A program made the position numbers and the translations under genes. From positions 1 through 6,778 of the forward strand of contig JAJZRZ010000090.1 in the NCBI GenBank assembly GCA_021850085.1: a stretch of DNA of 6,778 nucleotides. Direction: 5' to 3'. This stretch comes from Actinomycetes bacterium. Its GTDB lineage: Bacteria; Actinomycetota; Coriobacteriia; Anaerosomatales; Anaerosomataceae. Shown one piece after another: positions 1 to 5,415 of this stretch; positions within the stretch are counted from its first letter, which is position 1; each line of letters begins with the position of its first letter. The notes beneath the pieces were generated by a model. It saw nothing but the letters and a program-made list of their open reading frames with translations, was not told the origin of the DNA and searched no databases.

Positions 1-1
1 A

Positions 2-79
2 CGCTCTCAGATTTCCGCCGCGAGCATGCCGACCGGGTGCGGGTGGATCCGGGACTACGTGGAGGACCGTCGGCCGTGA
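2..79 (+). CDS. Possible C-terminal end of an unidentified protein, cut by the window edge
   Basis: Frame 2 is open from the left edge to a TGA at 77-79. Its 25 codons end in GWIRDYVEDRRP, a plausible hydrophilic C-terminus. If real, the gene converges on the minus-strand dehydrogenase, whose stop is 18 nt further on. I do not recognise a family, and the other two plus frames are also open across this short stretch, so coding is not proven. No hairpin terminator is visible in 80-97. Confidence 0.25.
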   Translation, partial: RSQISAASMPTGCGWIRDYVEDRRP

Positions 80-97
80 AGTGTCAGTGGGGGGTGC

Positions 98-910
98 CTA
101 CGATGGCAGAAGGCTCTTCATGTGCTTGTAGATGATTCCCGCTGCGCGTTCGGGGGAGAGGCGGCTCAGACGGTCCATCGCTGTGGAGTCGGAGCCGACC
201 GTCACGCGATAAGCGTTGCGCTCCATGCCGTCGAGGATCATCTTTGCCGCGTCGCGCGGTTCTGTCGTCTTGATCTTGGAGGACTCGCGCCGCGTTTCTG
301 CGTCGCCGATGGTGCCCACGCCTGAGTTGGCCGAGATGTTCGTGTTGATCGCACCGGGGAAGATGACCGTCACGTTCACGGGTGTGCCCATGCATTCGGA
401 GTGCAGACCCTCGGTGAGCAGCTTCACGGCCGCCTTGGTGGCGCCATAGATGGTCTGGCCGGGGACGGGTAGGAACCCGCCCATACTCGAGATGTTGACG
501 ATGTGCGCCTCGGGTCGCTGCAGCAAGACCGGCAGGAAGGTCTTGCACGTGTGGATGGTCCCCCAAAGGTTCACGTTGAGCACGCGCTCGATCGCGCTGT
601 AGTCCAAGTCCTTGAACAGCACGAATGGCTGGATGATGCCCGCGCAGTTGATGAGTCCGTCGACCTGGCCGTGCGCTGCCACCACCGCATCGGGAAGCAC
701 CTCAACCGCCGTGCGGTCGGTGATGTCCGTGACGTGCGTGGTGAGACGGTCGGCGGCTGCGCCAGCGAGGTCGGCCGTTCCTTGCAGCCCCGCCTCATTG
801 ATGTCGAGCGCTGCGACGCGCGCGCCGCGCTCGAGCAGCTCGAGAACGAGTTCTCTTCCGATGCCGTTGCCGCCGCCGGTGACGATCACGGTCTTGCCGC
901 GTGCGAGCAT
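98..910 (-). CDS. Short-chain dehydrogenase/reductase (classical SDR, NAD(P)-dependent)
   Basis: A 270-residue cytoplasmic oxidoreductase of the classical SDR fold, complete. The cofactor motif TGGGNGIG is at residues 11-18, and Asp36 at the end of strand 2 (AALDIN) usually favours NAD over NADP. NCAG (88-91) stands where most members have NNAG. The catalytic tetrad is present: Asn114, Ser142, Tyr155 and Lys159 (YGATK). The start is the ATG at 908-910, because GGAGGT lies 5 nt upstream (916-921 on this strand) and the glycine motif then falls at the usual distance from the N-terminus. The open frame extends 27 codons further upstream, but that stretch contains the promoter-like region. The substrate cannot be told from sequence; ketones, alcohols or acyl chains are all possible for this family. 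It is transcribed alone, divergently from the acetyltransferase remnant. Confidence 0.9.
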   Translation of the reverse strand: MLARGKTVIVTGGGNGIGRELVLELLERGARVAALDINEAGLQGTADLAGAAADRLTTHVTDITDRTAVEVLPDAVVAAHGQVDGLINCAGIIQPFVLFKDLDYSAIERVLNVNLWGTIHTCKTFLPVLLQRPEAHIVNISSMGGFLPVPGQTIYGATKAAVKLLTEGLHSECMGTPVNVTVIFPGAINTNISANSGVGTIGDAETRRESSKIKTTEPRDAAKMILDGMERNAYRVTVGSDSTAMDRLSRLSPERAAGIIYKHMKSLLPS

Positions 911-949
911 GTGCGACCTCCACTTCCCCGTACTCCCCAGCAGAGCTTT

Positions 950-984
950 GTAACAGATGTTACTACTTGGCGCGCGGTTGTCAC
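950..984 (-). promoter_or_regulatory. Promoter of the SDR gene with an overlapping operator-like palindrome
   Basis: Read on the minus strand, GTGACA (984-979, five of six matches to TTGACA) is followed after 16 nt by TAACAT (962-957, four of six matches to TATAAT). This would place the transcript start about 40 nt before the SDR start codon. A perfect inverted repeat, GTAACA-GA-TGTTAC on the plus strand, covers 950-963 and so overlaps the -10 box. That layout is typical of a repressor operator, and TetR-type repressors often control SDR and fatty-acid genes through sites of this size. No regulator gene is in the window, so the regulator family is inference. Confidence 0.5.
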
Positions 985-1014
985 CCCTCATCTTCGGCCG
1001 TCGCGAGGGTGCAG

Positions 1015-1020
1015 TACACT
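1015..1020 (+). promoter_or_regulatory. Candidate -10 box for the acetyltransferase remnant
   Basis: TACACT lies 41 nt before the ATG at 1062 and would direct transcription away from the SDR gene. No good -35 box is seen 16-18 nt upstream (the best is around TTCGGC). A purine-rich AGGAG at 1046-1050, 11 nt before the ATG, could serve as RBS. The spacing is longer than ideal. Confidence 0.3.
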
Positions 1021-1061
1021 CGGAAGCGACATGAATCCGACGGTGAGGAGCGCTTCAGCTG

Positions 1062-1607
1062 ATGTACCTGCAAACCGACAGACTGCTGCTGCGCCCTGTG
1101 GAGTAGACGGACATCGATCAGGCCGTGACCATCTGGGCCGACCCGGAGGTCACTCGCTACATCGGCGGACCACGCACCCCGCACGAGGTGCGCAGCCTGT
1201 TGGACGAACAGGTGGATGAACCGTCGAGAGGAGCATTCGGCCAGCATCCGCTGATCGAACGGGCGACAGGCTCAGTGGTCGGGGATTGCGGCCTCCTCGA
1301 AAAGACGATCGATGGGCGAGATGAGGTGGAGATCGTCTATGTGATCGGTAAGCACTACTGGGGCAGGGGCTATGCGCTCGAGATCGGCGAGGCGCTGCTT
1401 GACTTCGCCTTCGGCACGCTCGGCCTGAACCGCGTCGTCTCGCTCATCCATCCCGAGAACGAGCTCTCCCAGCGTGTGGCCGACAAGCTCGGGATGGTGC
1501 GGGAGTCGCGCGTGCTACAGCCCGATGGCGCGGAGCGCGAGCTGTGGGTGGTCGAGCGCGAGGGGTGGCTGCTCGGTGGGGGACAAGCCGACGCTCGAAC
1601 GAGGTGA
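1062..1607 (+). pseudogene. GNAT acetyltransferase (RimJ/RimL type) interrupted by an in-frame TAG at codon 15
   Basis: Reading from the ATG at 1062 gives MYLQTDRLLLRPVE, the usual first strand of RimJ/RimL-like N-acetyltransferases, then TAG (1104-1106), then the same frame continues with TDIDQAVTIWADPEV and the rest of the domain to TGA at 1605-1607. The full frame is 181 positions, a normal size. Motif A is intact (YWGRGYALEIGEALLDFAF, about 99-117, with the Gly-rich acetyl-CoA loop), and motif B follows (HPENELSQRVADKLGM, 130-145). The family transfers acetyl from acetyl-CoA to amino groups of proteins or small molecules; the substrate here is unknown. A GTG at 1125 could restart translation (160 residues), but it has no visible RBS and would drop strand 1. 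A single change such as GAG or CAG to TAG explains the break. A sequencing error or natural readthrough is less likely but possible. Confidence 0.75.
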
Positions 1608-1771
1608 GCCGCGCGTGCAGGAACATCGGGGTGCCCTTCAACTTCGATCCGCCCGCGTTCGGCGCCGAGGTCCGCGACGCCGTTGTGTGGCACGTGCGCA
1701 AGACCAGCGGTCATGCTGACCCTTCAGCGGCCAACGAGGCCGCGTCGAGCGCTTCGGCGCTGGCTGCCTGA
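1604..1771 (+). pseudogene. Truncated DUF2277-like small protein, 5' part only
   Basis: Frame 2 encodes CRNIGVPFNFDPPAFGAEV, then HVRKTSG and PSAANEAA, matching from memory the N-terminal half of DUF2277 proteins (a pattern like MCRNI..LFNFEPPAT..EIR, VRK.SGF..PSKANEAAFERA). The function of the family is unknown. Three faults are visible. The position of the usual first Met is GCG (1613-1615), so only a GTG at 1604, overlapping the stop of the preceding gene, could start it. The frame breaks after NEAA, where one missing T would restore the expected Phe-Glu-Arg. The C-terminal half is absent, because sequence like the second acetyltransferase begins right after. What remains is 55 codons, against about 75-90 expected. 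The family match is recalled, not searched. Confidence 0.6.
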
Positions 1772-2071
1772 GGACCGCGAGCCGTTCGCCACGCTCAATG
1801 CCGATCCCGAGGCTATGCACTTCTTTCCGAGCCTTCTCTCCCGCGAGGAGAGCGACTTGCTGGCCGACTGGATAGAGCCGCACTTCGCCGAGCGCGGCTT
1901 CGGCCTGTGGGCGATCGAAGTGCCCGGCATGGTGCCCTTCATCGGTTTCGCGGGTTTGGTGGTGGTGCCCTTCGAGGCGCGGTTCACTCCCGCGGTGGAG
2001 GTCGGCTGGCGTCTCGCGCACGAGACAGCCCGCTGCGTCGAGACGTGCTCTACCGAGTGAGGCGAAAAGAG
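1713..2071 (+). pseudogene. Second GNAT acetyltransferase remnant with internal deletion and frameshift
   Basis: From the ATG at 1713 the frame gives 115 codons to a TGA at 2058-2060. From RRWLPEDREPFATLNADPEA through HFAERGFGLWAIEVPG to VEVGWRLAHE (about 1755-2024) it matches the first half of a common GNAT family. The next block should be the WGRGYATEAA acetyl-CoA loop and motif B, but none of it is present. Instead, codons in frame 2 from 2021 read DSPLRRDVLYRVRRKE, which resembles the family's usual C-terminal end (PLRRHVLYRL). An internal deletion of roughly 55-70 codons joining two frames near 2020-2025 fits best. The N-terminus is also doubtful: residues between MLTL and LRRW do not fit the usual first strand, and the same bases read as DUF2277 in frame 2. 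Without motif A it should not bind acetyl-CoA. Confidence 0.7.
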
Positions 2072-2132
2072 TCCGCCTTCCAAGCGGTGGCGCCGTCGCG
2101 CCCGCCGCTGCGTGGGTGTCGCACGGCGTTGG

Positions 2133-2170
2133 TATACTGTGAGTGTGACCAGCGGCTGGTACGAAAGGAG
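2133..2170 (+). promoter_or_regulatory. Candidate -10 box and ribosome binding site for the holin-rapZ-yvcK-whiA operon
   Basis: TATACT at 2133-2138 matches the -10 consensus at five of six positions and is the best such match upstream of the operon. A convincing -35 box is not seen. AAAGGAG at 2164-2170, 8 nt before the GTG at 2179, is a strong RBS and decides that start. The 107 nt between the acetyltransferase remnant and this gene hold nothing else that I can identify. Confidence 0.5.
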
Positions 2171-2178
2171 CGCATCGC

Positions 2179-2529
2179 GTGAAGTTCCTTCTTCGCATGC
2201 TCGTCTCGGCGGGAGCCATCTTCGGTGTCGCCTATCTCTCCGACGGCTGGCTTCTCGAGGTCGTGTCCTTCTGGCCGGCCGCGGTGATAGCGGCCGTCGT
2301 GCTCGCCCTCGTGAACGCGATCGTCAAGCCCATCGTGGGGTTCTTCTCGCTTCCCATAACGATTCTCACTCTCGGCTTGTTCTCGCTCGTCGTGAACGCT
2401 CTGATGCTGTACTTGGTCGCATACCTCGTCGACGGCGTGAACACCACCGGCTTCCTGCAGACGGTGATCGCCGCACTGATCATCTCGGTCGTGACATCGG
2501 TGGGCACGTCGCTGCTGGACAAGGACTAG
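2179..2529 (+). CDS. Small four-helix membrane protein, phage-holin-4-2 / YvlD family
   Basis: A 116-residue very hydrophobic protein of the family named Phage_holin_4_2 (YvlD-like). Four membrane segments are visible at about 5-21, 31-49, 57-82 and 93-111. The conserved stretches are VLALVNAIVKPIV (41-53) and LPITILTLGLFSLVVNALML (58-77), typical of this family. The N-terminus is a normal first membrane helix and the C-terminus ends in charged SLLDKD. GTG at 2179 is chosen for its strong RBS. Despite the family name, members are widespread chromosomal inner-membrane proteins, some linked to envelope stress, and no lysis gene is near. It ends 9 nt before rapZ and is probably cotranscribed with it, which hints at a cell-envelope role; that is inference. 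Confidence 0.85.
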   Translation: MKFLLRMLVSAGAIFGVAYLSDGWLLEVVSFWPAAVIAAVVLALVNAIVKPIVGFFSLPITILTLGLFSLVVNALMLYLVAYLVDGVNTTGFLQTVIAALIISVVTSVGTSLLDKD

Positions 2530-2538
2530 GCACGGCCG

Positions 2539-3456
2539 ATGTCCGGTGACTGCGTGATCGAACAGGAGGATCAGGGAGCAGGGCTGAACGACCTCGTGCT
2601 GATCACCGGGATGTCCGGGGCAGGCCGAAGCGAAGCCATCCACACGTTCGAGGACCTCGGCTACTTCTGCATCGACAACCTGCCTCCGGCGCTCATCGGC
2701 CAGCTCGTGGGCTTGGCCACGCTGCCCGGCAGCCGCGTACGCAACATCGCCGTGGTGTGCGATGTACGCGGTGGCGAGTTCTTCCAGGAGCTCTCGGCCG
2801 AGCTTGACGACCTGGAGCTCGTGGGCCACCCGTTCCGTATCCTGTTCCTCATCGCGGACGACCGGACGCTCGTGACTCGCTTCAAGGAGACGCGCCGCCG
2901 CCACCCGCTGTCGACGCTCGGCTCTGTCGCCGAGGGCATCGCCGCCGAGCGGGAACTCCTCAGGCAGGTCCAGGAACGCGCGGATCTCATCATCGACACC
3001 TCGACGCTTCGGCCGCAGGAGCTGCGCGGCATCATCCGCCAGAAGTTCGTGGCGGCCGGTCGCGGCCAACAACTCGCTGTGGTGGTGAGTTCGTTCGGCT
3101 TCAAGTATGGCGTGCCCATCGATGCGGACATCGTCATGGACGTGCGCTTCCTTCCTAACCCGTTCTACGACCCACGCCTCAGGGCGAGGACCGGCCTCGA
3201 ACGCGTGGTGCGGGGTTTCGTGCTCGACCGCGAGGAGACGGCTGTGTTCCTCGAGCGATGGTTCTCGTTGCTCGAGCTGTTGCTGCCCAACTACCGCTCG
3301 GAGGGCAAGACCCAGCTCAACATCGCGCTCGGGTGCACCGGCGGGCAGCACCGCAGCGTCGTGCTGGCAGAGCGTACCGCCGAGTACGCCCGTTCGATCG
3401 GCTATCCGGCATCGGTCAGCCACCGCGACATCACCAAAGACAGGGCGGCACACTGA
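2539..3456 (+). CDS. rapZ: RNase adapter / nucleotide-binding protein RapZ (YvcJ)
   Basis: A 305-residue RapZ/YvcJ protein. The P-loop is GMSGAGRS (24-31), with Arg where many members have Lys. DNLPP follows (46-50), then the N-domain motifs DVRGGEFF (75-82) and ETRRRHPL (117-124). The C-terminal domain has SFGFKYGVP (185-193), DVRFLPNPFY (201-210) and GCTGGQHRSV (265-274), the block linked in E. coli to ligand binding. In E. coli RapZ guides RNase E to the GlmZ small RNA and so sets glucosamine-6-phosphate synthase levels; in Bacillus YvcJ hydrolyses nucleotides and affects competence. The role here is unknown. ATG 2539 is taken as the start, though it has no good RBS. A GTG at 2554 and a CTG at 2584 are in frame, and AGGAGG at 2564-2569 lies inside the predicted N-terminus, so the true start is uncertain. 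It overlaps yvcK by one base. Confidence 0.93.
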   Translation: MSGDCVIEQEDQGAGLNDLVLITGMSGAGRSEAIHTFEDLGYFCIDNLPPALIGQLVGLATLPGSRVRNIAVVCDVRGGEFFQELSAELDDLELVGHPFRILFLIADDRTLVTRFKETRRRHPLSTLGSVAEGIAAERELLRQVQERADLIIDTSTLRPQELRGIIRQKFVAAGRGQQLAVVVSSFGFKYGVPIDADIVMDVRFLPNPFYDPRLRARTGLERVVRGFVLDREETAVFLERWFSLLELLLPNYRSEGKTQLNIALGCTGGQHRSVVLAERTAEYARSIGYPASVSHRDITKDRAAH

Positions 3457-4370
3457 TGGCGAAGTCCGCAGTGGCGGTGGGCGGAGGCACCGGCCTGCCG
3501 CTCGTGCTCCGATGCATGCTCTCCGCCGGCCTTGACGCCACGGCTGTGGTGACGGTGGCCGACGACGGCGGCAGCTCGGGACACCTGCGTCGAGAGCTCG
3601 GCATGCTGCCTCCCGGTGACATCCGCAACTGTCTGGTGGCGCTCTCCCCGCCTGGCAGCGAGCTTGCGCGCGTGTTCCAGTACCGCTTCGCCGAGGGGCA
3701 GGGGCTGGCCGGCCACGCCCTCGGCAACCTCATCATCGCGGCGCTCGCCGACATCGAAGGCGGCTTCGCCGAAGCGGTGGAGGAAGCGGGGCGGCTGCTT
3801 GGCGTCCGCGGCAGGGTACTGCCCTCCACGCTCCAGGATGTCTGGCTCTCCGGGTCAGATGCCGCCGGTCGGCTGATCAAGGGTCAGGCCGAGGTGGCCG
3901 TAAGCGACGGCCCGGTGGGGCTGGTTCGGCTCGAGCCGAAGCAGCCTGAAGGCCACGCTCCCGCGCTGGAGGCCCTTGCTTCGGCCGATGTCATCGTGAT
4001 CGGTCCGGGAAGCCTGTTCACCAGCATCATCCCGAACTTCCTTGTGAGCGGTGTGCTCGAAGCTGTCGCCAGAAGCGGAGCGACGGTGGTGTACGTGTGC
4101 AACGTCGCCAACCTGCGCGGAGAGACGAGCGGCATGGACGCGGCCGACCACGTGGACGCGCTGGTTCGTCACGGACTCGACGGCCTCATCGACGTCGCGC
4201 TCGTACACGTATCCGAGCGCGGCACCGCTGAGGTGGATAGCGGCGCCGAGGTGCGCCAGCGCATCGAGACCCGAGGCATCCGGGTGCTTGGCCGCGACCT
4301 GGCCAGCACGAGCGATCCCGCTCGGCACGACGAAGCCAAACTCGCCGACGTACTCGGGGAGGTGTGGTAG
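3456..4370 (+). CDS. yvcK: Gluconeogenesis factor YvcK, UDP-GlcNAc-binding protein
   Basis: A 304-residue member of the YvcK/CofD-like family. Visible motifs are GGGTGL (9-14), the DDGGSSG signature (36-42), GDIRN (54-58), GHALGN (86-91), GPGSLFTS (183-190) and RGETSGMDAADH (221-232). The family has a Rossmann-like fold related to 2-phospho-L-lactate transferase CofD. B. subtilis YvcK binds UDP-GlcNAc and is needed for growth on gluconeogenic carbon sources and for normal PBP1 placement; the mycobacterial CuvA has a similar cell-wall role. The ATG at 3456 overlaps the rapZ stop (TGATG), so translational coupling is likely, and the glycine motif falls at the expected place. A longer frame opens at 3258 but lies wholly inside rapZ and is not used. 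The stop is directly followed by whiA. Confidence 0.95.
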   Translation: MAKSAVAVGGGTGLPLVLRCMLSAGLDATAVVTVADDGGSSGHLRRELGMLPPGDIRNCLVALSPPGSELARVFQYRFAEGQGLAGHALGNLIIAALADIEGGFAEAVEEAGRLLGVRGRVLPSTLQDVWLSGSDAAGRLIKGQAEVAVSDGPVGLVRLEPKQPEGHAPALEALASADVIVIGPGSLFTSIIPNFLVSGVLEAVARSGATVVYVCNVANLRGETSGMDAADHVDALVRHGLDGLIDVALVHVSERGTAEVDSGAEVRQRIETRGIRVLGRDLASTSDPARHDEAKLADVLGEVW

Positions 4371-5306
4371 ATGTCGTTCACCGCCGAGGTCAAGGAGGAG
4401 CTTGCCAGGGTCGAGAACAGCAAGGACTGCTGCGCGCACGCTGAGCTTTCGGCGCTCATCCGGGTGGAGGGCACGCTGCACTACACCGGCGGCGGCCGCA
4501 TGCGCCTCGAGATAGCCACGGAGACAGCTCCGGTGGCACGCAAGGTCATCAAGCTCGTGCGCAGGGTGCTCGAGCTCGAGACGGAGCTCACCGTGCGCCG
4601 CTCGGTGCTGCACCAGTCGAACAACTACCTCATCACCGTGGTGAGCCAGCCAGGGTTGTCCGAGGCGCTCACCGGCCTCGGCATCCTGGACGAGGACGGT
4701 ACGCCGCTTGACAGCGTCCCTCCGTGGCTCGTGAAGAAGGACTGCTGCGCGGTGGCGTATCTGCGGGGCATGTTCCTCGGGGGCGGGTTCGTCGCGGACC
4801 CGCACGGCGATTTCCACTTTGAGCTCACCGCCGAATCCGAGGCGGTCTCCGCGGACATCGTGAAACTGATGTCTCGCTTCGGGATCAACGCGCGTGTGAC
4901 GAGCAGGCGCGGCTCGTTCGCCGTCTATCTTAAAGGCGCCGAACCCATCGTGACGTTCCTCGCGCTCGTGGGTGCGCATCGCGCACTGCTGCGCACCGAA
5001 GACGTGCGCATCATCAAAGAGATGCGCAACGACGTGAACCGCCTTGTCAACGCCGAGACGGCCAATCTCCAGAAAACCGCGAACGCAGCAGCGGAGCAGG
5101 TGGCGACCGTCCGGCAGCTCGAACGGTCGCGCGGCCTTGATGCCCTTCCTCCAGCGCTGCGCGAGATCGCGCTTCTGCGGCTTGAGCATCCCGATGTCAG
5201 TCTGCGCGAGCTCGGCGAGCTCGCGGACCCGCCGCTGTCCAAGTCGGCGGTCTACCATCGAATCCGGCGGCTGGAGGAGCTGGTCGAGGAGGGTGACAAC
5301 CGCTGA
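4371..5306 (+). CDS. whiA: DNA-binding protein WhiA
   Basis: A 311-residue WhiA, full length. It opens with the usual MSFTAEVKEEL and contains an N-terminal and central region related to LAGLIDADG homing endonucleases, with no sign that it cuts DNA. YLRGMFLGGGFVADP (130-144) is the degenerate LAGLIDADG helix. The C-terminal helix-turn-helix domain spans about 225-308 and ends with VSLRELGELADPPLSKSAVY (276-295), which holds the recognition helix. In Streptomyces WhiA works with WhiB to turn on division and sporulation genes; in Bacillus it affects division and chromosome segregation. The ATG immediately follows the yvcK TAG, and GGGGAGG (4356-4362) 8 nt upstream lies inside the yvcK end. It is the last gene of the tight block before a 109-nt gap. 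Confidence 0.96.
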   Translation: MSFTAEVKEELARVENSKDCCAHAELSALIRVEGTLHYTGGGRMRLEIATETAPVARKVIKLVRRVLELETELTVRRSVLHQSNNYLITVVSQPGLSEALTGLGILDEDGTPLDSVPPWLVKKDCCAVAYLRGMFLGGGFVADPHGDFHFELTAESEAVSADIVKLMSRFGINARVTSRRGSFAVYLKGAEPIVTFLALVGAHRALLRTEDVRIIKEMRNDVNRLVNAETANLQKTANAAAEQVATVRQLERSRGLDALPPALREIALLRLEHPDVSLRELGELADPPLSKSAVYHRIRRLEELVEEGDNR

Positions 5307-5415
5307 CGACCGAGCGCGGTGCGCTGCCAAGCGTTTACGCTAGTATGCAAAGAGCGGGGCGCGCGCTCGCGCGACAGGTTCTGACGGGTACTTTTTGCCG
5401 AGGAGGGACACCAAA
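5307..5415 (+). promoter_or_regulatory. whiA-gap intergenic region: possible gap promoter and structured leader
   Basis: TAGTAT at 5341-5346 is a weak candidate -10 box, and I see no clear -35 box. GCAAAGAG (5347-5354) can pair along its full length, with one G-U, with CTTTTTGC (5391-5398), enclosing a small GC hairpin (5360-5364 with 5369-5373). The closing arm ends 1 nt before the gap RBS GAGGAGGG (5400-5407). The fold would form fully only in transcripts coming from whiA, since a start set by the TAGTAT box would fall within the left arm. No classic U-tract terminator for whiA is seen. Confidence 0.35.

Noticed and set aside
503..1219. Plus-strand open frame opposite the SDR gene
   Set aside because: The minus strand has a complete SDR with all catalytic residues and an RBS. 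The plus frame has no motif and runs through the promoter region.
2179..2529. Prophage lysis gene suggested by the holin family name
   Set aside because: No endolysin, structural or integrase gene is near. The family is mostly chromosomal, and this copy sits in a housekeeping operon.
2050..3453. Long minus-strand open frame opposite rapZ and the holin-like gene (467 codons)
   Set aside because: It is a shadow of high-GC codon bias: the composition is rich in Arg, His, Glu and Val with no recognisable domain, and the plus strand encodes clearly conserved RapZ and the membrane protein.
3258..3455. Extended N-terminus for YvcK
   Set aside because: The extension lies entirely within rapZ in another frame. 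The ATG at 3456 gives the family's normal N-terminus.
4371..5306. Homing endonuclease or intein suggested by the LAGLIDADG-like region
   Set aside because: The protein is a standard-length WhiA with the C-terminal HTH. The LAGLIDADG fold is a known non-cutting part of this family.
3855..5330. Long minus-strand open frame opposite yvcK and whiA (491 codons)
   Set aside because: Antisense to two strongly conserved genes, with no motif and the low-complexity make-up expected from the opposite strand.
5360..5373. Intrinsic terminator of whiA
   Set aside because: The 5-bp GC stem is short and the T-run is about 17 nt away, so the geometry does not fit an intrinsic terminator.
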